A stretch of 64,000 bases of DNA from Candidatus Proelusimicrobium volucris (GTDB taxonomy: Bacteria > Elusimicrobiota > Elusimicrobia > Elusimicrobiales > Elusimicrobiaceae), in the NCBI GenBank assembly GCA_944324665.1, contig CALUXD010000002.1, forward strand, positions 540,694 through 604,693, written 5' to 3'. The stretch's first letter is position 1. Each line of letters opens with the position of its first letter. Under the pieces are notes generated by a model that ran no database searches, was not told where the DNA came from, and saw nothing but the letters and a program-made list of their open reading frames with translations. Positions 53,157 through 61,665 of this stretch are shown here, piece after piece. The position numbers and the translations under genes were made by a program.

Positions 53157-53579
53157 CTATCTGGTGCCGGTACTGCCGAAACCGCCCTCCCCTCTTTGCG
53201 TGTCGGAAAGTTCGGAGGCTTCCTCAAAAGCGGGGTAAAGAGTCGGCAATACGACAAGTTGCGCTACTTTTTGACCCTTTTCAAAAACGAACGGCCTATC
53301 GGTCAAATTGTACATGCATATTATTATCTCGCCCCTGTACGGCGCATCGACCAGGCCCGCCATCACTTTAACGCCTTTGCTCTCTACGGAGCTTTTGCCC
53401 CATATGCAGCCGCTTGTGCCATCGGGCAATTCTATCGCTATGCCCGTGCGCACCTTAGCGCTTGAACGAGGCCCTATTTCAGTATATTCCAAAGCGAACA
53501 AATCCGCGCCGGAATCCGTTTCGTGCGCACGAGAAGGAAGTTTTGCGTCGAAGTGAAGTTTCTTCACTTTTATTTTCAT
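53157..53579 (-). CDS. dut: dUTP diphosphatase
   Basis: Hydrolyses dUTP to dUMP, preventing uracil in DNA and supplying dTMP synthesis. It is a 140-residue trimeric-type dUTPase with all five motifs in order: H-E-T-D-S-G-A-D-L-F-A (I), W-G-K-S-S-V-E-S-K-G (II), G-L-V-D-A-P-Y-R-G-E-I (III), K-G-Q-K-V-A-Q-L-V-V (IV), and the C-terminal R-G-E-G-G-F-G-S-T-G (V). Shine-Dalgarno GAGG is present. It lies 7 bases after the upstream MgtE-like gene. Confidence 0.96.
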   Translation of the reverse strand: MKIKVKKLHFDAKLPSRAHETDSGADLFALEYTEIGPRSSAKVRTGIAIELPDGTSGCIWGKSSVESKGVKVMAGLVDAPYRGEIIICMYNLTDRPFVFEKGQKVAQLVVLPTLYPAFEEASELSDTQRGEGGFGSTGTR

Positions 53580-53586
53580 ATAAACC

Positions 53587-54438
53587 TCAGCTAAATTTGA
53601 AAATTATAAAAGATATTATCACGGCCAAAACAAACAGCGCCGCCGCGAGCGCGGGCTTTAAATTCTTCTTGGCGATTGGAGGCTCTTCAAAGGCGGTTTT
53701 CTTTTCCGCTTTAGAATTTACGGTTCTGAGATCCCATAAGGATACTACTCCAAGCAAAGTATTATCACCATCCGTTACGGGCAAAAGAGCGAGTTTGTTT
53801 TCCAACAGAATATCACGCGCTTTGGCAATATCGTCGAAAGGGCTAAGCCTTACAAATTCTACATTCATCACAGAACCGGCCAAACTCTCCTGTGGATAAA
53901 ACGCCAGCTGTCCCGTAGCTATAACTCCGCACAACTTCCCCCCTTTATCCAATATGAATACCGATAAAGGCATTTTGTTTGCGGGCAAGGTTTTCAATCT
54001 GGCTACAAGATCTTTTATTTTGGCGTCGGTCTTAAAAGAAAGGAAATCGTTTTTCATCAGTCTTGCCGCGCTGCCCTGCGGATAGTTAAGCACTTCCTGC
54101 AAGGCTTTTATTTGCCCCGCTTCCAAGGAATCGGCAAGACGCTTTTTATAGTGCGGCGGAAGATTAAGCATTATCTCGCCCGCGCGCCGCGCGTTAAGGC
54201 CCTGCATTATCCGCGCCGCCTGCTTGACGTGCAAACGCCTGAGCAGAAAAGCGGCTTTTTTGGGGTTCATATGCTCCAGACAGGTTATTATTGAAGAAGC
54301 CCTCAAGCCAGAAAACCAAAATACGGCCTCGCTCAGCGCCATTTCCTCCACCGAACGCGCCGCCTTATCCGGGCTCGCGGCTATATATTCTTCCAGCATT
54401 TTCGAGCCGCTGCTTTTGTGCTGCATTGTATCAAACAT
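53587..54438 (-). CDS. MgtE N-domain + CBS pair with a single C-terminal TM anchor
   Basis: The 283 residues are in three parts. About 10-115 is an MgtE_N-like helical superfold (MNPKKAAFLLRRLHVKQAARIM and LNARRAGEIMLNLPP). About 118-240 is a pair of CBS domains (MPLSVFILDKGGKLCGVI and LALLPVTDGDNTLLGVVSL). About 262-281 is one hydrophobic helix (AALFVLAVIISFIIF). True MgtE magnesium channels have a five-helix pore of about 180 residues in place of this helix. The protein therefore looks like a membrane-tethered sensor without a channel. It has a near-consensus promoter with the ATG at the expected transcription start. Function unknown. Confidence 0.75.
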   Translation of the reverse strand: MFDTMQHKSSGSKMLEEYIAASPDKAARSVEEMALSEAVFWFSGLRASSIITCLEHMNPKKAAFLLRRLHVKQAARIMQGLNARRAGEIMLNLPPHYKKRLADSLEAGQIKALQEVLNYPQGSAARLMKNDFLSFKTDAKIKDLVARLKTLPANKMPLSVFILDKGGKLCGVIATGQLAFYPQESLAGSVMNVEFVRLSPFDDIAKARDILLENKLALLPVTDGDNTLLGVVSLWDLRTVNSKAEKKTAFEEPPIAKKNLKPALAAALFVLAVIISFIIFKFS

Positions 54439-54444
54439 TAATAA

Positions 54445-54472
54445 ATTATAGTATATTGCAAAGCGGTGTCAA
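54445..54472 (-). promoter_or_regulatory. Consensus promoter giving a leaderless start for the MgtE_N-CBS gene
   Basis: TTGACA (54467-54472), 16-base spacer, TATAAT (54445-54450), then six bases and the ATG. The transcript would begin at about the start codon. No Shine-Dalgarno is present. Confidence 0.7.
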
Positions 54473-54493
54473 AATCTATCATGGGGGCCGATT

Positions 54494-55657
54494 ATGTACT
54501 TTACAAAACCTATCGCGCGTCTTACCTTTCAAGACGTGGTTCACTTTCTTAAACAGGGTGTGGCGGAAAACACCCTGCTGGACTATAAATATATGCTGCC
54601 TAAAGACAACGAAAAATTCGCCAAAACGATAGCCGCCTTCGCCAATTCCATGGGCGGCACCGTGATAATCGGCGTAAAAGACGAACACGATAAACCCAAA
54701 CCGCCCTTTTCCGGCATCGCCTTCCACGGCAAAATACGCGGCCAAATAGAAAGCATAATCCAAAATTACATAGACCCTATCGTCTTCGTAGACATCGCCA
54801 CCTGTAAGGACCCCAACAGCAATAATATGTTTGTGGTGGTCAATATTCCGCAAAGCAATCTAACGCCGCATTTGGTCGGCAGGCTAAAAAGAGCTTATAT
54901 CCGCACGGGGCAGGCCTCCAGGCCGGAAGTCATCGTACACCCCGATAAGCTCCCTTGGCTTATGGACAACCGCAGAAAAAGCCAAAACCTGCGCCACATT
55001 CTTATAGACAAAGCGGAAGCGCATTTCAATAATTTCCTGCGTTCGCAAAATAAAGAGCCCTCATCAGCCCACGCCGTATGCGGCTTCACCCTGCTGCCCC
55101 TTTATCCGCAAACGCCGATTACCGACTATAAAAAACTGCCGCAAACCCTTAAACAGGCCTCTTTTGTTTACCGCGCAGAAAAATGGCCGCGGGAAGGTAC
55201 GGTAAACAGCGTGCAGGACGGTATCGTGTTAAATCCTTCCGGCACTTTAAACGCTTGGGAATTTAACTGCTACGGCCTGATTTCCAGCAAAACGGTGCTG
55301 GCCGACGAAAATAACCATATAGACCTAAATAATTTTTATCTTCAATGCGTGCTGTTCTTCAAAACCGCGGCAAGATTTTATGAGGCGATAGGTTATATCA
55401 GCCCGCTGTTGCTAAGGGTTAAAATATCCAATGCGAGGGGCTCGATAATACTCTCGCCCGAAGGTGAAAGGAAGATTATAGAAGATTATGTCAGGATAGA
55501 CCGCAACGTCGAACCTATGCTGCTATCTGGCGATATGGCCAAGTTTTGCGCCCAACTGCTTGAGGAACTTTCCTGGTCGCTCAATCTGCCGATGCAAGGC
55601 GAAAATGACGGCCTCTCAAAAGCGCAGTGCATCCTGGACGAATGTAAAATTATATAA
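54494..55657 (+). CDS. AlbA_2/Schlafen-like ATP-binding domain protein
   Basis: The 387-residue protein begins with an AlbA_2 (AAA_4) domain: E-N-T-L-L-D-Y-K near residues 27-34, F-A-K-T-I-A-A-F-A-N-S-M-G-G-T-V-I-I-G-V at 43-62, and the RTGQASRPE loop. The C-terminal 200 residues carry beta-rich sequence without a recognised helix-turn-helix. Members of this family are linked to regulation or nucleic-acid binding, but no precise role can be given. The start has GGGGG seven bases upstream. It is divergent from the MgtE_N-CBS gene and followed 8 bases later by nadB. Confidence 0.72.
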   Translation: MYFTKPIARLTFQDVVHFLKQGVAENTLLDYKYMLPKDNEKFAKTIAAFANSMGGTVIIGVKDEHDKPKPPFSGIAFHGKIRGQIESIIQNYIDPIVFVDIATCKDPNSNNMFVVVNIPQSNLTPHLVGRLKRAYIRTGQASRPEVIVHPDKLPWLMDNRRKSQNLRHILIDKAEAHFNNFLRSQNKEPSSAHAVCGFTLLPLYPQTPITDYKKLPQTLKQASFVYRAEKWPREGTVNSVQDGIVLNPSGTLNAWEFNCYGLISSKTVLADENNHIDLNNFYLQCVLFFKTAARFYEAIGYISPLLLRVKISNARGSIILSPEGERKIIEDYVRIDRNVEPMLLSGDMAKFCAQLLEELSWSLNLPMQGENDGLSKAQCILDECKII

Positions 55658-55658
55658 T
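55653..55658 (+). promoter_or_regulatory. -10-like element 7 bases before the nadB start
   Basis: TATAAT overlapping the end of the AlbA_2 gene, seven bases before ATG; no Shine-Dalgarno for nadB. Confidence 0.3.
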
Positions 55659-55665
55659 TATATAT

Positions 55666-57210
55666 ATGAAGATAATAAATGCGGACTGCCTGGTAATAGG
55701 CAGCGGAATAGCAGGATCCTTATATTCTTATATCGCCGCCAAGGCCGGCCTTAAATGCGTGCTTGTTTCCAGCGCGGATATTGATACTTGCAACAGTGCC
55801 TTGGCGCAGGGCGGAATAATCTACGAAAAACACCCCGACCTTAAAGCTCTCCTTAAAGACATTCAAAACGCCGGCGGCGGCAAATGCAACGAAGAGGCTG
55901 TACTATCGGCCTGCTCGGAAGGCTTTAAAGACATAGAAAAATATTTCATCAAAGAGTTTGACACAGATTTCAACCGCTCCGAAACAGGAGAACTGCTTCT
56001 TACCAAAGAGGCCGCCCACAGCAAAAAAAGAATTATCTTCAGCAAAGACACTACCGGCCAAGCCATAATAAGCGCGATGCAGAAGAAGTTAAAAAAAGTA
56101 AAAAATCTAAAAATTCTGCCACAATGCAACGCCATAGATTTGCTTACGCTTTCGCACAACTCGCAGAATTATTACGACATTTATAAACCTTTAACCTGCT
56201 TCGGCGCTTATATACTTGATAACAAAACGCTGGAAGTCTTCGCCGTAACGGCAAAGAAAACCGTACTCGCTACCGGCGGAATCGGCCAAATTTACAAGTA
56301 TACCACCAACTCGCCCGCCATCTACGGCGACGGCATCGCCATGGCATACAGAATAGGCGCGAGAGTGATAAATATGGAATATACCCAATTCCACCCCACC
56401 GTATTCGCCAAAGGCAGAAGCGCGCTGATTTCCGAAGCGGTGCGCGGCGAAGGCGCCGTATTGATTAACGCCAAAGGCAAAGCCTTTATGGCGGATTATC
56501 ACCCGCTTAAGGATTTGGCGCCCAGAGATGTAGTTTCCCGCGCGATAGAACACGAACGCCTTAAAACGGGCGCGGACTGCGTCTATCTGGATTTATCTTC
56601 AATGACGCCCCAATTTATTACACAGCGTTTCCCGCATATATACAAAACCTGCTTGGACGCGGGCGTGGACATCACCAAAGAACCTATCCCCGTAGTGCCG
56701 GCTATGCATTATTTCTGCGGCGGTATATTTACCGACCTTAAAGGCAGGACGAATATCCTTAACTTAAACGCGATAGGAGAATGCGCCTGCAACGGATTTC
56801 ACGGCGCAAACCGCTTGGCCAGCACCTCCCTGCTGGAAGCCGCGGCTTCCGCCTCGCTTACGGCCAAGGCAGATATTGCGGAAATTAAAAAACAATCTTT
56901 CTATATTCCAAAACCCAAAGACTGGAAAAGCCCGGAAGCCCTGCCCGACAAAAACCTTATCCTGCAGGATATATCCGTAATAAAAAGCACGATGTGGAAT
57001 TATGTCGGCTTAATCAGGAGTGCCGCGCGCTTAAACCGCGCGGAGAAAATATTAAGGCACCTTCATAACGAGATTTCGGTCTTTTATAAGGGCTACAAAA
57101 TTACCGAAGACTTGCTTAAACTCAGAAACGCGGCCCAAACCGCTCTCCTGATAACTTACGCCGCCCTTAAAAATAAGCAGAGCTGCGGCACCCATTACAG
57201 GGAAGACTGA
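55666..57210 (+). CDS. nadB: L-aspartate oxidase NadB
   Basis: An FAD enzyme that oxidises aspartate to iminoaspartate, the first step of de novo NAD synthesis; fumarate can serve as electron acceptor without oxygen. It has 514 residues. The FAD fold is V-I-G-S-G-I-A-G-S at 10-18, followed by SALAQGGI. The active-site region is E-Y-T-Q-F-H-P-T, then SEAVRGEGAVL, PRDVVSRAI with catalytic Arg, and AMHYFCGGI with His. GANRLASTSLLEA closes the flavin site. nadA and nadC are not adjacent. Confidence 0.93.
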   Translation: MKIINADCLVIGSGIAGSLYSYIAAKAGLKCVLVSSADIDTCNSALAQGGIIYEKHPDLKALLKDIQNAGGGKCNEEAVLSACSEGFKDIEKYFIKEFDTDFNRSETGELLLTKEAAHSKKRIIFSKDTTGQAIISAMQKKLKKVKNLKILPQCNAIDLLTLSHNSQNYYDIYKPLTCFGAYILDNKTLEVFAVTAKKTVLATGGIGQIYKYTTNSPAIYGDGIAMAYRIGARVINMEYTQFHPTVFAKGRSALISEAVRGEGAVLINAKGKAFMADYHPLKDLAPRDVVSRAIEHERLKTGADCVYLDLSSMTPQFITQRFPHIYKTCLDAGVDITKEPIPVVPAMHYFCGGIFTDLKGRTNILNLNAIGECACNGFHGANRLASTSLLEAAASASLTAKADIAEIKKQSFYIPKPKDWKSPEALPDKNLILQDISVIKSTMWNYVGLIRSAARLNRAEKILRHLHNEISVFYKGYKITEDLLKLRNAAQTALLITYAALKNKQSCGTHYRED

Positions 57211-57232
57211 CAATACCTTATATATGGAATTT

Positions 57233-57262
57233 AAAAACGCCGCTTTAAAGCGGCGTTTTTTC
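57233..57262 (+). terminator. Terminator of nadB
   Basis: Stem AAAACGCCGCTTT/AAAGCGGCGTTTT followed by T run, about 25 bases after the stop. Confidence 0.9.
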
Positions 57263-57367
57263 TCGCATCAAAAGTTTTTGACTTTTCCCAAGATTCACCC
57301 GCCGCTAAAGATAAATTTAACCCGCCAAAATCCGTTTTTTGAAAGGTTTTTATCGACATAAAAGCCA

Positions 57368-57400
57368 ATAAAAAACGGGGCCCCGATTAGAGCCCCGCAT
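57368..57400 (-). terminator. Terminator of RND operon 2
   Basis: CGGGGC stem (57376-57381 with 57392-57397) followed on the - strand by TTTTTT, 25 bases after the pump stop. An alternative CGGGGCCCCG palindrome overlaps it. Confidence 0.7.
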
Positions 57401-57424
57401 AACTGTATCAATGTTCCCGCCTAG

Positions 57425-60400
57425 TTAATGCTTGACGGCGGCCTTCTTTTTGCCGCGCGCCGTCATTTCAACCAAATTCTGCACCAAAACATAGAATAGC
57501 GGTATTATCAACAAACCCAACACCGTGCCGAGAAGCATACCGAAAAACACCGGCGTGCCTATCGCTTTTCTGCTCGCCGCGCCCGCGCCCGTAGCTACAA
57601 TCAGCGGGAATACGCCCAATATGAATGTAAACGCCGTCATAAGAACCGCGCGGAACCTTTCAAAAAGACCCTTCAGCGCCGATTGCACCACCGAAACGCC
57701 TCGCTCGTGTTCCTCTTTGGCGAACTCCACTATCAATATGGCGTTTTTGCTGGCCAAGCCTATCAACAGCACCAAGCCCAGCTGGGCGTATATGCTAAGA
57801 GATAAACCCATTACCATCAAGCCTAACAATCCGCCAAGCAAGGCCACTACTATCGACATCAACACCGCCATAGGGATACTCCAGCTTTCGTACTGCGCCA
57901 CCAAGAACAAATACGCAAACAATATAGCCAGCCAAATCAAGTATCCTATCTGCCCGCTGTTCTGCTTTTCCTGATAGCTGATGCCAGACCACTCGTAAGC
58001 GTAACCTTCAGGCAAAGCCTGCTTTGCCAGCTCCTCCACCGCGGCCATCGCCTGGCCCGAGCTTATGTCGCTCTTCTGCGTCGCGTTTATCGTAGCGGAA
58101 GGATACTGGTTGTAACGCGTTATCATTCTGGGCGAAAGTATATCCCTAAAGTCTACAAAAGCCCTCAAAGGCACCATCATACCGCTTTGATTGGGTACGT
58201 ATAAATTGTCCAAACTGGTCAAATTCTGGCGGTACTTCCAGTCGGACTGTATCATAACTTTGTTTACCTGAGTGCCGAAGTTTATGTCGTTTACGTAGCC
58301 AGATCCCAGATAATTTTCCAAGGCGGAGAAGATATTTGTCAAAGGTACGTTCATAGATTCCGCTTTCGTCCTGTCTATATCCAAAAACACGTTCGGCGTT
58401 TTAGCCGTAAAGTTGGAAAACGCGAAAGATATATTCGGATTACGCCTTAAAGCATCCAGGAAGTTCTGTTTTACCGTATCAAGCTTATTGTAATCGGCAT
58501 CGTTTAAAGATTGTATCTTCAAGTCCATACCGCCCGCCGAACCTAAGCCCGGTATAGCCGGCATTTCCATAAATTGGAATTCCGCCTCCGGTATATTGGA
58601 CACCTTCGCCTTAAGTTTGTTTAAAATATTGGTGGAATACAATTCGTCGCTTTTGCGTTCGCTCCACTCGTTAAGGCTGACTATTATCATAGCCATATTC
58701 TCGCCGCTGCCGCCGGTCATACTGTGCCCTGTTACGCTCATTACGCCTTTTACGCCTTCCTCTGCTTTAATTATCGGAGTAACTTGGTCTATTATCGCTT
58801 TGGTCCTCTTGAAAGAAGCACCTTCCGGCAGCTGTATGTTGAGCATTATCACGCCTTGGTCTTCGCCCGGGATAAACGACGTCTGGCTTACTTTAAGCGT
58901 ACCCCATACCAATAAGACGAATATCACAAATATTACCGCTATAAAAATACTGCTCCTGGCTATTATACGTACAACCGCGCGGTATTTTACAGACGCTTCC
59001 GCCACTATTGCGTTAAACCATACCAAAGGTTTGAACGTCGTAGGAGTAAGAGGTTTTAACATCGTCGCGCATATCGCAGGCGAAAGGGTAAGCGCGTTTA
59101 TCGCTGAAAATACCACCGCCGTAGATATGGTTACCGCAAATTGTTGGTATATCTTTCCCGTTATGCCGCCCAAAAAGCCTATCGGCACAAATATGGCCAG
59201 CAATACTAAAGTGGTCGCTACTATCGGGCCTGATATTTCCTTCATCGTTTGAATCGCGGCGTCTTTAGGGGTCATTTTCTCCCTTGTTATCAACAGTACC
59301 GCACGTTCCACCACGCAGATAGCGTCGTCCACCACAACGCCTATGGCCAATACCAAACCGAACAGCGTAAACATATTTATCGTGTAGCCCAATACCTTAA
59401 TTACTATAAAAGTACCAAGCAAAGATACCGGTATCGCCACCGAAGGAACCAAAGTGGAACGCCAATCCTGCAGGAATAAGTAACATACGAACACAACCAA
59501 TACGAATGTAAGTATCAAAGTCCAAACGACCTCGCTCACAGACTCATTGATGTAAAGGGTCGTATCCATATTGATATTGTAAATCAAATCGTCAGGGAAA
59601 AACGTAGACAGCCTTTTAAGCTCCGCTTTAATGCCGTCCATAGTAGTAAGAGCGTTCGCCCCAGATACCATACTTAAGGACATCGTTACCGCCGGGGTGC
59701 CGTTAAACTCAGAAGCCGCGCTGTAACTTTCCATACCGATCTCTATCCTGCTGATATCGCCAAGGCGCACCAATCCGCCCTGCTCGTCCGTCCTTACGAT
59801 TATGTTCTTAAAATCCTCGACATTGTTTATACGCCCCTGCGTCTGCAGAGAATATACCAACTGCTCATCACTCTCGTTGGGGTATGAACCGATTTTACCC
59901 AAAGTCGGCTGATAGTTCTGCGATTCTATCGCCGCCCTTATGCTGGATACCGGCAAATTGAGAGAGGCTATCTTATCGGCGTCAAGCCAAATGCGCATAC
60001 TCTTCTTAGCGCCGTGTATACCGACATCGCCTACGCCGTCTACTTTTATCAAGGCTTTCTTTACGTTATTTTCAAGATAGTCGTTGATATAGTTGGTATC
60101 ATAAGTACCGTTGGGCGACATAAAACTCACAAAGCCCAACATGCCAGATGACATTCTCCTTACGCTCATTCCTCTTCTGGTAACTTCCGTAGGAAGCTGC
60201 CCCGTAGCCTGCTGAATACGGTTCTGCACCTTAACTTGCGCCATATCAGGGTCCGTACCAGATTTAAAGCTGATGGTCAAAGAATAACGGCCGTCGGAGG
60301 AGGTGGAACTCATATAAATCATGTCTTCCACGCCGTTGAGTTCTTCTTCCAACGGGATACCTATCGTCGTAGCCACTACGTCCGCGCTCGCGCCGGGATA

Positions 60401-60547
60401 ACTCGCCGATACCCTTACCTCGGGCGGGGTTATCTCCGGATATAAAGCCACGGGCAAGGTCCACAAACATATTATGCCCGCCAAACTGATTATCAGCGAT
60501 ATTACTACCGCGAAACGGGGTCTTTCTATAAAAAATTTAGAAAACAT
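57425..60547 (-). CDS. RND multidrug efflux pump, HAE1/AcrB family (operon 2)
   Basis: A proton-driven exporter of 1,040 residues, related to but clearly distinct from the operon-1 pump (both start MFSKFFIERP). TM4 proton-relay motif G-V-V-V-D-D-A-I-C-V-V-E-R and TM10 G-L-A-S-K-N-A-I-L-I-V-E-F are present. Periplasmic porter domains and 12 TM helices are as in AcrB. It is last in the tetR-tolC-adaptor-pump operon, 13 bases after the adaptor. A Lys-rich C-terminal tail (RGKKKAAVKH) ends the protein. Confidence 0.93.
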   Translation of the reverse strand: MFSKFFIERPRFAVVISLIISLAGIICLWTLPVALYPEITPPEVRVSASYPGASADVVATTIGIPLEEELNGVEDMIYMSSTSSDGRYSLTISFKSGTDPDMAQVKVQNRIQQATGQLPTEVTRRGMSVRRMSSGMLGFVSFMSPNGTYDTNYINDYLENNVKKALIKVDGVGDVGIHGAKKSMRIWLDADKIASLNLPVSSIRAAIESQNYQPTLGKIGSYPNESDEQLVYSLQTQGRINNVEDFKNIIVRTDEQGGLVRLGDISRIEIGMESYSAASEFNGTPAVTMSLSMVSGANALTTMDGIKAELKRLSTFFPDDLIYNINMDTTLYINESVSEVVWTLILTFVLVVFVCYLFLQDWRSTLVPSVAIPVSLLGTFIVIKVLGYTINMFTLFGLVLAIGVVVDDAICVVERAVLLITREKMTPKDAAIQTMKEISGPIVATTLVLLAIFVPIGFLGGITGKIYQQFAVTISTAVVFSAINALTLSPAICATMLKPLTPTTFKPLVWFNAIVAEASVKYRAVVRIIARSSIFIAVIFVIFVLLVWGTLKVSQTSFIPGEDQGVIMLNIQLPEGASFKRTKAIIDQVTPIIKAEEGVKGVMSVTGHSMTGGSGENMAMIIVSLNEWSERKSDELYSTNILNKLKAKVSNIPEAEFQFMEMPAIPGLGSAGGMDLKIQSLNDADYNKLDTVKQNFLDALRRNPNISFAFSNFTAKTPNVFLDIDRTKAESMNVPLTNIFSALENYLGSGYVNDINFGTQVNKVMIQSDWKYRQNLTSLDNLYVPNQSGMMVPLRAFVDFRDILSPRMITRYNQYPSATINATQKSDISSGQAMAAVEELAKQALPEGYAYEWSGISYQEKQNSGQIGYLIWLAILFAYLFLVAQYESWSIPMAVLMSIVVALLGGLLGLMVMGLSLSIYAQLGLVLLIGLASKNAILIVEFAKEEHERGVSVVQSALKGLFERFRAVLMTAFTFILGVFPLIVATGAGAASRKAIGTPVFFGMLLGTVLGLLIIPLFYVLVQNLVEMTARGKKKAAVKH

Positions 60548-60560
60548 TATCCGCCCCTCT

Positions 60561-61664
60561 CTATTGCGCCACTATCGTACTCTTTACTGACTGACCGTTG
60601 CTTACCTTCTGCACGCCCGATATTACTATCTTCTCGCCCGGTTCTATACCGGAATTTACTATGTAATTGTCTTCGTAGCTCTCTCCCAAGCTGACATACC
60701 TTTGCTGCGCTACGTTATCATCATCAACAACCATTACATACTTGCCGTTAGAATCCTGCGCCACCGCCACTTGCGGGACCAACAAAGTTTCCTCCAAGCC
60801 GGAGGGAGATACCAATATCGTTATCAAATTGCCAGGCACCAAAAGCCAATCGGGATTATCATATTCAGCATACATTGAAATCGTAGCCGTTTCCGGGTTC
60901 ATTTCATTATCCTGATATATCTTGGGCGTTTTGGCGTCTATTATCTGCCCATTGGCGAGCAAAAACTGTACATTGGTTTTATTTTCACCGTCTTCGCCGA
61001 TATACTTCAAACTTTCAAGACGTTCCTTATCCGTCAAGGAAAAACTTATCCTTACCGGATTTATCTGCACTATGCGCGCCAAACTTGACGTCGAACTATC
61101 GACATAATTGCCCTTGGTTATCAAACTCTTGCCTATCTTGCCCGATATTGGGGCCTTTATTTCGCTGTGTTCCAAATCTATTGAGGCCAATTCCAAATTC
61201 GCTTTTGCCTGTTCCAAGGCCGTTTGCGCCACTTCCAATTCCGCCGCGGGCAGCATTTTGTCTTTATACAGAGAATACTGCCTGTCATAATCGTTCTGCG
61301 CCTGCGAAAGCGTAGCCTTTGCGCTGGCTACATTGGCTTTGTATTTGCGCTGTTCTATTCTAAATAAGGTATCCCCCTCTTTAACGAAAGAACCGTCTTC
61401 AAAGAGGACTTCCTCTATATACCCCGAAACCTGCGGCCTGATGTCTACCGCGTTCATCGCTTCCACTCGGGCTATATACTTCTTGGCGGGCGCAATGTTC
61501 TTTTTCTCCGCGCGCTTTACCGTTACGTATACGTCGCCTTGCCCCATCGGCATTACGGCGGCGCTCTTCTGCGAAAATTCCTTCCCCAAAAAGTAGCCGC
61601 CAGCCAAAGCCGCCAATATGAGTACCGCGGCTATTATATTATCCTTTTTTATCTTTTTGCTCAT
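60561..61664 (-). CDS. RND efflux periplasmic adaptor, AcrA family (operon 2)
   Basis: A 367-residue membrane-fusion protein with an N-terminal TM or signal (IIAAVLILAALAGGYFLG) but no lipobox Cys, unlike the operon-1 adaptor. Lipoyl half-motifs D-I-R-P-Q-V-S-G-Y-I-E-E and SEIKAPISGKIGK flank an alpha-hairpin at about residues 100-165. Beta-barrel and membrane-proximal domains follow. One base separates it from the tolC-like gene. Confidence 0.92.
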   Translation of the reverse strand: MSKKIKKDNIIAAVLILAALAGGYFLGKEFSQKSAAVMPMGQGDVYVTVKRAEKKNIAPAKKYIARVEAMNAVDIRPQVSGYIEEVLFEDGSFVKEGDTLFRIEQRKYKANVASAKATLSQAQNDYDRQYSLYKDKMLPAAELEVAQTALEQAKANLELASIDLEHSEIKAPISGKIGKSLITKGNYVDSSTSSLARIVQINPVRISFSLTDKERLESLKYIGEDGENKTNVQFLLANGQIIDAKTPKIYQDNEMNPETATISMYAEYDNPDWLLVPGNLITILVSPSGLEETLLVPQVAVAQDSNGKYVMVVDDDNVAQQRYVSLGESYEDNYIVNSGIEPGEKIVISGVQKVSNGQSVKSTIVAQ

Positions 61665-61665
61665 C

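Noticed and set aside
53880-53905. TGTGGATAA-like DnaA box
   Set aside because: Single copy inside the MgtE_N-CBS coding sequence; no clustering, unlike 48.0-48.3 kb.
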